NCBI GenBank assembly: GCA_947497495.1
Contig: CANMGT010000001.1
Location: 806,001 to 870,000 of the forward strand
From: an uncultured Lentibacter sp.
GTDB taxonomy: Bacteria > Pseudomonadota > Alphaproteobacteria > Rhodobacterales > Rhodobacteraceae
Reading direction: 5' to 3'
DNA length: 64,000 nucleotides
Shown: positions 8,922 to 17,066 of the stretch, in pieces
Layout: each line of letters starts with the position of its first letter
How positions within the stretch are numbered: position 1 is the stretch's first letter
The notes under the pieces: generated by a model
The model's database searches: none
The model's input: the letters and a program-made list of their open reading frames with translations, nothing else
What the model was told of the DNA's origin: nothing
Translations under genes and position numbers: made by a program

Positions 8922-9404
8922 ATGGCCAGTGCTAACAAGAAATCTGATCCGAACTACAAGGTGATCGCCGAGAACAGGCGCGCGCGCTATGACTATGCCA
9001 TCGAAGATGACATAGAGTGCGGCATCATTCTGGAAGGCTCGGAAGTGAAGTCGCTCCGTGAGGGCGGAAGCAACATCGCCGAAAGCTATGCCACTGTTGA
9101 AGATGGCGAGCTGTGGCTGGTGAACTCCTACATCGCGCCCTACGACCGCGCCAAGACATTCAAACACGTCGAGCGGCGGCGGCGTAAGCTGTTGGTGTCG
9201 CGCAAAGAGCTTGCCAACCTGTGGTCAGCGACCAACCGAAAAGGCATGACCCTTGTGCCGATGGTGATGTATTTCAACCATAAGGGCTTTGTGAAACTCA
9301 AGATCGGCATCGCCAAGGGCAAGAAAAACCACGACAAACGCGCCAACGAGGCAAAACGCGACTGGGGCCGCCAGAAAGCGCGCCTGTTGCGCCACGGCGA
9401 CTAG
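8922..9404 (+). CDS. smpB: SsrA (tmRNA)-binding protein SmpB
   Basis: SmpB binds tmRNA and delivers it to stalled ribosomes for trans-translation. The 160-residue protein contains the family landmarks [45 protein letters not shown], the LLVSRKEL segment and a basic C-terminal tail with [19 protein letters not shown], which inserts into the decoding centre. It lies 49 bases downstream of hemY on the same strand. No ssrA gene is recognised in the window, as expected because the permuted alphaproteobacterial ssrA is usually elsewhere. Confidence 0.97.
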   Translation: MASANKKSDPNYKVIAENRRARYDYAIEDDIECGIILEGSEVKSLREGGSNIAESYATVEDGELWLVNSYIAPYDRAKTFKHVERRRRKLLVSRKELANLWSATNRKGMTLVPMVMYFNHKGFVKLKIGIAKGKKNHDKRANEAKRDWGRQKARLLRHGD

Positions 9405-9413
9405 TCATGAGCT

Positions 9414-9458
9414 GAAACGGGGGGAAACCCGCAGGTTATTTCCCGTTTCGCGATTTTA
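9414..9458 (+). terminator. Probable terminator after smpB
   Basis: GAAACGGG (9414-9421) pairs with CCCGTTTC (9442-9449) around a 20-nt loop that itself can fold, followed by the moderately T-rich GCGATTTTATC. It starts ten bases after the smpB stop. Confidence 0.5.
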
Positions 9459-9553
9459 TCAACATGCGTTACCCTTTGCACGATCAAGGCAAGATGGCTT
9501 GCTTTGGCTTTAATGGCGGCTCGGACAGGGGCTGCGTGGGGAAGGAAACGAAC

Positions 9554-9841
9554 ATGGAACTTATCATTGGTCTGATTTCAGGTGCAGTTGGCGGCAACGT
9601 TGCGGGCGGCCTTTTGAAGAATCTCAACCAAGGCACGCTGATCAACTCGATCTCGGGTATCGTTGGTGGCGGCCTCGGCGGCACGATCCTGGGCATGTTG
9701 GGCGCGGGCGGCATGGCTGACGCAGCGGCTTCGGGCGGCATGGATATCGGCGCAATCGTAAGCCAGGTTGCTGGCGGCGGCGTTGGCGGCGGCGTGGTGC
9801 TGGCAATCGTCGGTGTTGTTCGCAACATGATGAACAAGTAA
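9554..9841 (+). CDS. Small glycine-rich hydrophobic protein, function unknown
   Basis: A 95-residue protein built of Gly/Ala/Ile/Val-rich stretches (GLISGAVGGNVAGGLLKNL, SGIVGGGLGGTILGMLGAGG, GGGVGGGVVLAIVGVV), with few charges apart from the ends. The pattern suggests glycine-zipper-like helices packing in or against a membrane. No named family is recognised with certainty; similar small proteins occur widely in Roseobacter genomes. The start at 9554 is chosen because an AAGGAAA ribosome-binding site lies just upstream; upstream in-frame codons lack one. It stands alone between smpB and the sulfurtransferase. Confidence 0.65.
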   Translation: MELIIGLISGAVGGNVAGGLLKNLNQGTLINSISGIVGGGLGGTILGMLGAGGMADAAASGGMDIGAIVSQVAGGGVGGGVVLAIVGVVRNMMNK

Positions 9842-9849
9842 GCCAAGTT

Positions 9850-9875
9850 AGGCCGGGCGCTGTTGCGCTCGGCCT
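9850..9875 (+). terminator. Hairpin after the glycine-rich gene
   Basis: AGGCCGGGCGC pairs with GCGCTCGGCCT (one G-T wobble) around a TGTT loop. The following TTGCTCATCT is not a good T tract, so this may be a terminator or only an mRNA-stabilising hairpin. Confidence 0.4.
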
Positions 9876-9931
9876 TGCTCATCTAGCCTCTGCGCGCTAG
9901 AAATTTGCCTAACAGACATGCGAGGGCAAAC

Positions 9932-10789
9932 ATGGCGCAGGACGACCCCAAAACACTGGTATCAACTGAGTGGCTTGCTGCTCATCTCAAGAACCCCGAT
10001 TTGCGGGTGCTTGACGCGACATGGTTTATGCCGGACGTCGAGGCAGACGCTGTCGCGGCATATAACGAGGTACACATTCCCGGTGCGCGCTTCTTTGACA
10101 TCGACGAGATCAGCGATCACCGCTCTGAACTGCCGCACATGGTGCCGCCGGTCGAAAAGTTCATGAGCCGTATGCGCGCGATGGGCGTTGGCGATGGTCA
10201 TCAGGTTGTTGTCTATGACCAGCAAGGCGTGCGCTCGGCGCCGCGGGTTTGGTGGCTGTTCAAGCTTATGGGCCAGAGCAACATCGCTGTGCTTGACGGT
10301 GGCTTGCCCAAGTGGGTGTCCGAAGGCCGCCCGACAGAAGACGTGCCACCCGTCATCCGAGACCGCCACATGACAGTGCGCCTTCAGAACCACTTGGTGA
10401 AAGATGTGACGCAGGTTTCGGCAGCCTCCAAACTGGCGGATTACGAGATCATCGATGCGCGTTCGGCGGGCCGTTTTGCGGGCACCGAAGCCGAGCCGCG
10501 CGAAGGCCTGCGCAGCGGGCATATCCCCAGTTCGAAGAGCGTGCCTTTCACCGAATTGCTGGCAGAAGACGGCACGATGCTAGCGCCCGACGCCCTGCGC
10601 GCGGTGTTTGAAGGCGCGGGTGTTGATCTTGCCAAACCGGCGATCACAACCTGCGGATCGGGCATCACCGCTGCGATCCTGTCGCTCGCGCTTGAGCGCA
10701 TCGGCAAGACAGACCACGCCGTTTATGACGGCTCATGGACAGAGTGGGGCGCCTTTGCCACCCTGCCTGTCGCAACAGGAGAAGCCTGA
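9932..10789 (+). CDS. sseA: Sulfurtransferase, probably 3-mercaptopyruvate sulfurtransferase
   Basis: A 285-residue tandem-rhodanese protein that moves sulfur from 3-mercaptopyruvate (or thiosulfate) to a thiol acceptor. The N-terminal inactive domain contains HIPGARFFDIDEISD and VVVYDQQG. The C-terminal domain holds YEIIDARSAGRF and the active-site loop TTCGSGITAAI. A CGSG[VI]T loop is typical of mercaptopyruvate sulfurtransferase, whereas rhodaneses have CRKGVT, so the former is favoured. A GAGGG site precedes the ATG. The stop overlaps the aminotransferase start as TGATG, so the two are translationally coupled; an aminotransferase could supply 3-mercaptopyruvate from cysteine (inference). 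Confidence 0.9.
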   Translation: MAQDDPKTLVSTEWLAAHLKNPDLRVLDATWFMPDVEADAVAAYNEVHIPGARFFDIDEISDHRSELPHMVPPVEKFMSRMRAMGVGDGHQVVVYDQQGVRSAPRVWWLFKLMGQSNIAVLDGGLPKWVSEGRPTEDVPPVIRDRHMTVRLQNHLVKDVTQVSAASKLADYEIIDARSAGRFAGTEAEPREGLRSGHIPSSKSVPFTELLAEDGTMLAPDALRAVFEGAGVDLAKPAITTCGSGITAAILSLALERIGKTDHAVYDGSWTEWGAFATLPVATGEA

Positions 10790-11973
10790 TGTTTAGCAAC
10801 CTCAAAAAGCAGCCGACCGACAAGATCATGGCGATGATGGACAAGTTCCGCGCCGATCCGCGCGTCGGCAAGATCGACCTTGGCGTTGGGGTTTACAAAA
10901 ACGCCAAAGGCATCACGCCGGTAATGCGCGCCGTGAAGGCGGCCGAGCACAAACTTTGGGAAGAGCAGCAGAGCAAGGCCTATGTTGGCCTTGTGGGCGA
11001 CCCTGCCTACGCCGATGCGATGATCGGACTGGTGCTCGACGGTGCTGTGCCGCGTGAAAACATCGGCGCAGCGGCTACACCCGGCGGCACAGGGGCTGTT
11101 CGCCAAGCCTTTGAGATGATCAAAATGGCGACGCCGGAAGCGCGTGTTTTTGTCAGCAATCCAACGTGGCCAAACCACATTTCTATCCTCAACTATCTTG
11201 ATATCGAAGTTGTTCCTTACCGCTACTTTGACAGTGAAACGCGTGGCGTTGATTTCGCAGGGATGATGAAAGATCTCGACGGGCTGAAAGCTGGCGACGT
11301 GGTGCTGCTGCACGGTTGTTGCCACAATCCGACAGGCGCAAACCTGAATCTCGCAGAGTGGCAGCAAGTTATCGACGTGCTCAACGCTAAGGGCGCAGTG
11401 CCGATGATCGACATTGCCTATCAGGGCTTCGGTGACGGGCTTGCGGAAGATGCAGCAGCAACGCGGCTTGTGGCGTCGAGTGTGCCCGAGTGCCTGATCG
11501 CGGCGAGTTGCTCGAAGAACTTTGGCATCTACCGAGAACGCACAGGCCTGCTTATGGCTGTATCGCAAGACGCGGGTGCAAGGGCGCTGACGCAAGAGAA
11601 CCTCGCGTTTCTCAACCGTCAGAACTATTCCTTCCCGCCCGATCACGGCGCGCGTTTGGTGACGATGATCCTCAACGATGACAAGCTTCGCGCTGATTGG
11701 CAGAACGAGCTTGAAGCCGTGCGCCTTGAAATGCTTGGCCTGCGCCAACAGCTTGCGAGCGAGCTTCAGCGCTTGTCCGGCTCCGACCGCTTCGGCTTTC
11801 TGGCGCAGCACCGTGGCATGTTTAGCCTTCTGGGGACGACGCCTGACATGGTCGAAACCTTGCGCGCCAACAACGCTGTTTACATGGTGCCGGACAGCCG
11901 GATGAACATCGCAGGGCTCGACACGGCGACAGTGCCAATCTTGGCCAAAGCGATCATCGACGCGGGCATTTAA
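10789..11973 (+). CDS. Aromatic amino acid / aspartate aminotransferase (class I)
   Basis: A 394-residue PLP enzyme of the enterobacterial-type aspartate/aromatic aminotransferase group, interconverting amino acids with 2-oxoacids. Landmarks include the N-terminal GKIDLGVGVYKN, the ATPGGTGAVRQAF cofactor loop, the NPTWPNH segment, HGCCHNPTGAN, and the PLP lysine in AASCSKNFGIYRERTG. The C-terminus contains MNIAGLDTATV. Substrate choice between aromatic residues and aspartate cannot be settled from sequence by eye. It is translationally coupled to the sulfurtransferase and followed by a strong terminator. Confidence 0.9.
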   Translation: MFSNLKKQPTDKIMAMMDKFRADPRVGKIDLGVGVYKNAKGITPVMRAVKAAEHKLWEEQQSKAYVGLVGDPAYADAMIGLVLDGAVPRENIGAAATPGGTGAVRQAFEMIKMATPEARVFVSNPTWPNHISILNYLDIEVVPYRYFDSETRGVDFAGMMKDLDGLKAGDVVLLHGCCHNPTGANLNLAEWQQVIDVLNAKGAVPMIDIAYQGFGDGLAEDAAATRLVASSVPECLIAASCSKNFGIYRERTGLLMAVSQDAGARALTQENLAFLNRQNYSFPPDHGARLVTMILNDDKLRADWQNELEAVRLEMLGLRQQLASELQRLSGSDRFGFLAQHRGMFSLLGTTPDMVETLRANNAVYMVPDSRMNIAGLDTATVPILAKAIIDAGI

Positions 11974-11992
11974 CCTGTTTGAAAATGTGCTG

Positions 11993-12021
11993 AAAAACCC
12001 GGCTTCGTGTCGGGTTTTTTT
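11993..12021 (+). terminator. Rho-independent terminator after the aminotransferase
   Basis: AAAAACCCG pairs with CGGGTTTTT across a 9-nt loop and the right arm runs into additional T residues. It begins 20 bases after the stop codon. Confidence 0.9.
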
Positions 12022-12030
12022 GCTTGTGCC

Positions 12031-12053
12031 TACGAATGATAAGTCTTTTCGTA
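12031..12053. promoter_or_regulatory. Inverted repeat upstream of the purine-catabolism operon, candidate operator
   Basis: TACGAA and TTCGTA are separated by 11 bases, a dyad of the size bound by dimeric regulators. It lies about 63 bases before the puuE-uraD start in the AT-rich promoter region and just beyond the preceding terminator. No regulator gene is adjacent, so the binding protein is unknown. Confidence 0.3.
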
Positions 12054-12115
12054 AAAATTTGATAATTGGAATGGCTGGATTGGCCTAAAAGCGATCAACT
12101 GCGAGGCATGCGCTT

Positions 12116-13528
12116 ATGAAACGTTACCAGAGAAATATGATCGGTTACGGGCCGAACGCGCCTGACGCGGCTTGGCCAGATGGCGCCAAAGTCGCGGTGC
12201 AATTTGTGCTCAATTACGAAGAAGGCGGCGAGAATTGCGTGTTGCACGGCGACACGGCGTCTGAGGCGTTTCTGTCAGACATCGCGGGCGCGGCCCCATG
12301 GCAAGGCCAGCGCCACTGGAACATGGAAAGCATCTATGAATACGGCGCGCGGGCTGGTTTCTGGCGGCTGCACAGGCTGTTCACGGGGGCGGGCATTCCG
12401 CTGACGATCTACGGCGTCGCGACGGCTTTGGCGCGCTCACCCGAGCAGGTTCAGGCCATGAAAGACGCCGATTGGGAGATCGCCTCTCACGGCCTCAAGT
12501 GGGTTGAGCATAAGGACATGCCTGAAGCTGAAGAGCGCGCGGCGATTGCCGAAGCGGTGCGCCTGCACACCGAAGTGACAGGCACCCGCCCGTGCGGCTG
12601 GTATACAGGCCGATGCAGCGAGAACACCGTGCGGCTGGTGGCGGAAGAGGGCGGCTTTGACTACATCTCCGACACCTACGACGACGACTTGCCTTACTGG
12701 TTGGAAGTCGGCGCGCGAGATCAGCTGATCATTCCTTACACGCTGGAAGCCAACGACATGCGCTTTGCGACAGCTCCCGGCTATATCGAAGGCGAGCAGT
12801 TTTTCACCTACCTGAAAGACGCGTTTGACGTGCTTTACGCAGAGGGCCAAGAGGGCGCGGCAAAGATGATGAGCATCGGGCTGCATTGCCGCCTGATAGG
12901 CCGTCCCGGCAAGATCGCGGGTTTGAAGCGCTTCATTGATTACATTCAAGGATTTGAGGACGCCTGGACACCGCGGCGTATCGAGATCGCCGAACATTGG
13001 GCAAGCGTTCATCCGCACGGGCGCCGCGAGCGCCCAAGCCAGATGAGCCGTGAGCGCTTCGTTGAAAAGTTTGGCGGCATCTTCGAGCATTCCGCGTGGA
13101 TCGCCGAGCGTGCGCACGGGCTTGAGCTTGGCGCGGCGCATGACAGCGCGGCAGGTGTTCACAACGCGCTGGCACGAATGTTTCGCAGCGCCAGCCACGC
13201 GGAGCGCTTGGGCGTTCTGACCGCCCATCCTGACTTGGCAGGCAAGCTCGCCGCGGCCAAGCGGCTGACGGCGGAAAGCACGAGCGAGCAAGCCGCAGCG
13301 GGCCTTGATGCGCTGACAGACGCCGAGCGCGCACGCTTTACCGAGCTCAACAGCGCCTATGTCGCCAAGCATGGCTTCCCCTTTATCATTGCCGTGCGTG
13401 ACCACGACAAAGCGGGCATCATCGCGGCGTTTGAAGCGCGGATCAGCAACGCAACCGAGGTTGAGTTTGAAGAGGCCTGCAAACAAGTCGAGCGCATCGC
13501 GCAGATCAGGCTGGAGGATGTCCTATGA
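12116..13528 (+). CDS. Fused PuuE-type allantoinase and OHCU decarboxylase (UraD)
   Basis: A 470-residue two-domain enzyme of urate breakdown. Residues about 1-300 are a polysaccharide-deacetylase-type allantoinase (PuuE): VQFVLNYEEGGEN, the HWNMESIYEYGARAGFWRL segment, IASHGLKWVEH, and CGWYTGRCSENT. Residues about 305-470 match OHCU decarboxylase: SREREFVEKFGGIFEHS-like opening (SRERFVEKFGGIFEHS), the LTAHPDLAGKL motif, and the NSAYVAKHGFPFIIAV signature. UraD removes CO2 from OHCU to give S-allantoin, which PuuE opens to allantoate, so the fusion joins consecutive steps. It overlaps the next gene by four bases (ATGA) and begins a four-gene operon. Confidence 0.93.
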   Translation: MKRYQRNMIGYGPNAPDAAWPDGAKVAVQFVLNYEEGGENCVLHGDTASEAFLSDIAGAAPWQGQRHWNMESIYEYGARAGFWRLHRLFTGAGIPLTIYGVATALARSPEQVQAMKDADWEIASHGLKWVEHKDMPEAEERAAIAEAVRLHTEVTGTRPCGWYTGRCSENTVRLVAEEGGFDYISDTYDDDLPYWLEVGARDQLIIPYTLEANDMRFATAPGYIEGEQFFTYLKDAFDVLYAEGQEGAAKMMSIGLHCRLIGRPGKIAGLKRFIDYIQGFEDAWTPRRIEIAEHWASVHPHGRRERPSQMSRERFVEKFGGIFEHSAWIAERAHGLELGAAHDSAAGVHNALARMFRSASHAERLGVLTAHPDLAGKLAAAKRLTAESTSEQAAAGLDALTDAERARFTELNSAYVAKHGFPFIIAVRDHDKAGIIAAFEARISNATEVEFEEACKQVERIAQIRLEDVL

Positions 13529-14343
13529 GTTATGCTTTCCCGTTGGGGGGGCTGCCCGACCAGAGCGTCAACCCCGAAGGCGCGGCTGTTTTTACCGAGG
13601 CCTATGCCTTTATCCCCGCGATCACGATGCGGGATATCGTGACAAGTTTTCTGCCCGGTTGGGACAAGACACGCGCTTGGATCATCGCGCGGCCAATGAC
13701 AGGCTTTGCGGAAACCTTCGCGCAATATGCTGTCGAAGTTGAGCCAAACGGCGGCAGCGAAACCCCCGAGCCTGACGCAGGCGCCGAGGCGGTTCTGTTT
13801 GTCGCCAGCGGGCGCGGGCGACTCACGGTTGACGGCTCAGAGCACGCGCTTGTAGAGGGCAGCTATGCTTATATTCCGGCAGGCGCAGCTTGGGCCCTGC
13901 GCAACGACAGCGACGCCTTGCTGCAGTTTCACTGGGTGCGCAAACGCTATGAAGCTGCGCCGGCCTTAAGCAAGCCCGAGGCCTTCGTGACGCGCGAGCA
14001 GGACGAGCCGCTGAACCTGATGGTCAACACCGAGAAGTGGGGCACCACGCGCTTTGTTGCGCCGACAGATTTGCGCCACGACATGCACGTTAACATCGTT
14101 ACGTTCCAGCCAGGCGGGCTTATCCCCTTTGCGGAAACCCACGTGATGGAACACGGGCTATACGTGTTGCAAGGCACGGCACGCTACTTGCTGAACAAGG
14201 ACTGGGTCGAGGTAGGCCCAGGTGATTTTATGTGGCTGCGTGCCTTCTGCCCGCAAGCCTGCGTGGCGACAGGCGATGAGCCGTTCCGCTACCTTCTCTA
14301 CAAAGACGTAAACCGCCACGTGAAACTGGGGCTGGGCGAATGA
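13525..14343 (+). CDS. allE: (S)-ureidoglycine aminohydrolase (bicupin)
   Basis: A 272-residue bicupin. The enzyme releases ammonia from (S)-ureidoglycine to form (S)-ureidoglycolate, the step after allantoate hydrolysis. It contains the family opening FTEAYAFIPAITMRDIVTSFLPGW, the first cupin with VLFVASGRGRLTVDG and YIPAGAAWALRN, and the second cupin with HDMHVNIVTFQPGG, ETHVMEHGLYVLQG and GDFMWLRAFCPQACVATG. The His/Glu residues of ETHVMEHG are the likely Mn ligands. Four-base overlaps with puuE-uraD and with allA show tight coupling within the purine operon. Confidence 0.92.
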   Translation: MSYAFPLGGLPDQSVNPEGAAVFTEAYAFIPAITMRDIVTSFLPGWDKTRAWIIARPMTGFAETFAQYAVEVEPNGGSETPEPDAGAEAVLFVASGRGRLTVDGSEHALVEGSYAYIPAGAAWALRNDSDALLQFHWVRKRYEAAPALSKPEAFVTREQDEPLNLMVNTEKWGTTRFVAPTDLRHDMHVNIVTFQPGGLIPFAETHVMEHGLYVLQGTARYLLNKDWVEVGPGDFMWLRAFCPQACVATGDEPFRYLLYKDVNRHVKLGLGE

Positions 14344-14825
14344 CGGAAGTCATCGCAGAGCCCCTGACGCGCGAGGCCTTCGCGCCCTACGGCGATGTTC
14401 TGGAAGCCGTGGGCGAGCCTGACAAACTCATCAACGCGGGCTTTTGCGGGCGTTGGCACGACAAGGCCCAGCTTGACTTTGGCTCAGACGGGCGTGCGGG
14501 CATCAGCGTGTTTCAGGCCGAACCACGCACGCTGCCTTATGCGCTTGATCTGGTCGAGCGGCACCCTGAAGGCTCACAGGCGTTTATCCCGATGAGCCGG
14601 GACAGCTGGCTGGTGACAGTGGCCGATGACGACGGCGGTAAGCCTGCCAACATCAAAGCGTTCATCGTGCGCGCGGGCCAAGGCATCAACTTTCACCGCG
14701 GCACGTGGCACGGCGTTTTGACACCGCTCAGCGCGCCGGGGCTTTTCGTTGTGATTGACCGCATCGGAGAGACACCAAACCTAGAAGAATTTAGGCTCGA
14801 TCCACCCCGCGTGGTGAGCGTCTGA
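14340..14825 (+). CDS. allA: Ureidoglycolate lyase
   Basis: A 161-residue cupin-like enzyme splitting ureidoglycolate into glyoxylate and urea. Family features are the start VIAEPLTREAFAPYGDVLE, the INAGFCGRWHDKA segment, SVFQAEPRTLPYAL, MVERHPEGSQAF-like sequence (LVERHPEGSQAFIPMS) and the C-terminal GQGINFHRGTWHGVLTPL. Length is usual for AllA. It overlaps the ureidoglycine aminohydrolase gene by four bases and is followed 60 bases later by the permease gene. Confidence 0.95.
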   Translation: MTEVIAEPLTREAFAPYGDVLEAVGEPDKLINAGFCGRWHDKAQLDFGSDGRAGISVFQAEPRTLPYALDLVERHPEGSQAFIPMSRDSWLVTVADDDGGKPANIKAFIVRAGQGINFHRGTWHGVLTPLSAPGLFVVIDRIGETPNLEEFRLDPPRVVSV

Positions 14826-14885
14826 TCGAAGACCTGTCAACAAGAAGCAGGCATCAACGGGAAGAACCCAACAAGGAGGGACACC

Positions 14886-16241
14886 ATGTCTAAAAGTTCA
14901 ATCGGGACGCCAGAGCAACTGCGCGATCCAAACTACACTCCACCGATGGCGCAAGCCGTTCCGCTGGGGATCCAACATGTGCTGGCGATGTTCGTTTCAA
15001 ACGTCACGCCTGCCATAATTATCGCAGGCGTCGCGGGCTTCGGCTTTGGCGCGCCGGGCGCTGATATTCCGACGCTGATCTACCTTATCCAGATGGCGAT
15101 GATGTTTGCGGGCGTCGCGACGCTGATCCAGACAATCGGCTTCGGCCCCGTAGGTGCGCGTCTGCCGATCGTGCAAGGCACAAGCTTTGCCTTTTTGCCT
15201 GTGATGATTCCGGCAATGGCGGGCGCGGGCACGGCGGGCCTGCCCGGGCTGATGACAGGCGTTGTCGTAGGCGGGTTCTTTCACTTCTGCCTCGGCTTTT
15301 TCGTAGGGCGCATCCGCTTTGCGCTTCCGCCGCTGGTAACTGGCCTTATCGTTCTGATGATCGGCCTCGCGCTGATCAAAGTCGGCATCGAATATGCGGC
15401 TGGTGGCGCGGGCGACTTCAACCGCTCCAAACCAACATGGGGCGGTGGCTCTAACTGGTTTCAAGCCAGCATTGTGATCTTCGTTACACTCGGCATCAAG
15501 TTTTTCACCCGCGGTATTCTTTCGGTTGCCGCTGTTCTGGTGGGCTTGATTGTTGGCTATATCGTTGCCTTTGCAATGGGCGATGTGAGCCTTGCAAACG
15601 TTGGCCGCGCGGGCTGGTTCACCGCTCCGATGCCTTTCAAGTTCGGCTTTGAGCTCAACTGGGCGATTATCATCGGCATGTGCTTGATGGCGATCATCTC
15701 GGCGATTGAAACTGTGGGCGATGTATCCGGCATCACCAAAGGCGGCGCAGGCCGTGAAGCAACAGACGACGAAGTCGCAGGTGCGACATTCGCGGACGGC
15801 CTCGGTTCGGCCATTGCAGGGGTGTTTGGCTCGCTTCCCAACACCTCGTTTAGCCAGAACGTTGGCCTTGTTGCGATGACAGGCGTGATGAGCCGCCACG
15901 TTGTGACAATCGGCGCGATCTTCCTGATCATCTGCGGGTTTATTCCCAAAGTAGGCGCGATCATCCAGTCAGTGCCAATTCAGGTGCTCGGCGGAGGCGT
16001 GATTGTCATGTTCGGCATGGTCGCGGCAGCGGGGGCTTCTATGCTCTCAGACGTGAACTGGAACAGCCGCAACATGGTGATTTTCGCGGTTTCCTTGTCA
16101 GTCGGACTTGGCCTTCAGCAGGTGCCGGACGCGATGGTCTTTCTTGGCGACACTGCGCGCGTTTTGTTGACGTCAGGCTTGTTGCCCGCAGCGTTCATCG
16201 CGATCATTCTGAACCTGGTTTTGCCTGACGAACTCGGCTGA
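14886..16241 (+). CDS. NCS2 family nucleobase permease (probable urate/xanthine transporter)
   Basis: A 451-residue inner-membrane protein with about 12-14 hydrophobic segments. It carries NCS2 (nucleobase-ascorbate transporter) landmarks: the early GIQHVLAMFVSNVTPA, PIVQGTSFAFLP, the ISAIETVGDVSGITKG loop and the signature NTSFSQNVGLVAMTGVMSR. The family drives purine or pyrimidine uptake with protons or sodium. Urate, xanthine or allantoin-related purines are the inferred substrates because the gene is last in the urate/allantoin operon. An AAGGAGGG ribosome-binding site precedes the ATG. A bidirectional terminator follows. Confidence 0.93.
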   Translation: MSKSSIGTPEQLRDPNYTPPMAQAVPLGIQHVLAMFVSNVTPAIIIAGVAGFGFGAPGADIPTLIYLIQMAMMFAGVATLIQTIGFGPVGARLPIVQGTSFAFLPVMIPAMAGAGTAGLPGLMTGVVVGGFFHFCLGFFVGRIRFALPPLVTGLIVLMIGLALIKVGIEYAAGGAGDFNRSKPTWGGGSNWFQASIVIFVTLGIKFFTRGILSVAAVLVGLIVGYIVAFAMGDVSLANVGRAGWFTAPMPFKFGFELNWAIIIGMCLMAIISAIETVGDVSGITKGGAGREATDDEVAGATFADGLGSAIAGVFGSLPNTSFSQNVGLVAMTGVMSRHVVTIGAIFLIICGFIPKVGAIIQSVPIQVLGGGVIVMFGMVAAAGASMLSDVNWNSRNMVIFAVSLSVGLGLQQVPDAMVFLGDTARVLLTSGLLPAAFIAIILNLVLPDELG

Positions 16242-16262
16242 ACCAACTGCTTTGAAACCCTG

Positions 16263-16295
16263 AAAAAGCCCGGCCATAACGGCTGGGCTTTTTTA
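16263..16295. terminator. Bidirectional terminator shared by the permease and CysQ-like genes
   Basis: AAAAAGCCCGGCC pairs with GGCTGGGCTTTTT around an ATAAC loop, with an A-rich left flank and a T-rich right flank, so it works on both strands. The stop codon of the reverse-strand gene lies inside the right arm's T run. Confidence 0.92.
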
Positions 16296-17066
16296 CTTCA
16301 ACGCGGCTTGTAGGGCCGGATGAACGCCAGCCCCCCCTGCCACGACACCAGCAAGGCGCGGGTCGGCATTGTTGAACAATAGCCCGGCGCCGTGCTTGTT
16401 TGACGTGATCGCCCCTGCTTCGGAAAGCAACAGGGCACCTGCTGCAATGTCCCATTCCCACGAAGGGCGCAGCGTGAGCATGGCGTCAAAACGGCCTTCG
16501 GCGACAAGTGCGAGGCGGTAGGCAAGTGACGGGCGATAGGCGCGTGTGACGTCAGGCGCGCCTGCCTTCCAGTGGCTTGGCTCAAAGGCGGGCTTCGCAG
16601 CCAGAACTTCGGCTCCCGACAGGCCTTGGCGGATGCTGGCTGTTATAGGCGCGCCGTTCAGCGTGGCCCCTTGCCCCTTGGCGGCGGCGTAGAGCTTGTC
16701 GAGCAGGGGCAGGTAGACAACCGCCGCCGTAACTTGCCCTCTCTCGACAACTGCAAAAGAGTGCGCCCATGTCTTGGCGCCTTCGATAAAGCTGCGGGTG
16801 CCGTCTATCGGATCAATGATGAACAGCTTGTCTTTGCCAAGCCGCTCGCACGTGTCTTCGCTTTCTTCCGAGAGCCAGCCATAGTCGGGGCGGGCATTTC
16901 GCAGCGCATCTTCGAGGTAGTGGTTTACGGCAAGGTCGGCCTCGGTGACGGGGCCAGCACCCTCCGGCTTGTCCCACTTTTCATGCGGGCGCATCGCGAA
17001 TTCGGTCGCGATTTTGCCAGAGGCTCTGGCGGCTTCTATCAACAGGTCGCGGTCATGCTCCGGCAA
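16293..17066 (-). CDS. cysQ: Inositol monophosphatase superfamily, 3'(2'),5'-bisphosphate nucleotidase-like
   Basis: A 257-residue Mg-dependent phosphatase. It shows the superfamily motifs WLSEESEDT, IDPIDGTRSFIEG and, near the C-terminus, WEWDIAAGALLLSEAG, which supply the metal-binding Glu/Asp residues. The closest subgroup by eye is CysQ, which hydrolyses PAP to AMP in sulfate assimilation, but an inositol phosphatase cannot be excluded. The TTG at 17066 is chosen because a GAGGGG site lies seven bases upstream. Another TTG at 17084 is in frame, and no ATG occurs near the N-terminus. It overlaps the 3' end of pmbA by 14 bases. Confidence 0.85.
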   Translation of the reverse strand: MPEHDRDLLIEAARASGKIATEFAMRPHEKWDKPEGAGPVTEADLAVNHYLEDALRNARPDYGWLSEESEDTCERLGKDKLFIIDPIDGTRSFIEGAKTWAHSFAVVERGQVTAAVVYLPLLDKLYAAAKGQGATLNGAPITASIRQGLSGAEVLAAKPAFEPSHWKAGAPDVTRAYRPSLAYRLALVAEGRFDAMLTLRPSWEWDIAAGALLLSEAGAITSNKHGAGLLFNNADPRLAGVVAGGAGVHPALQAALK

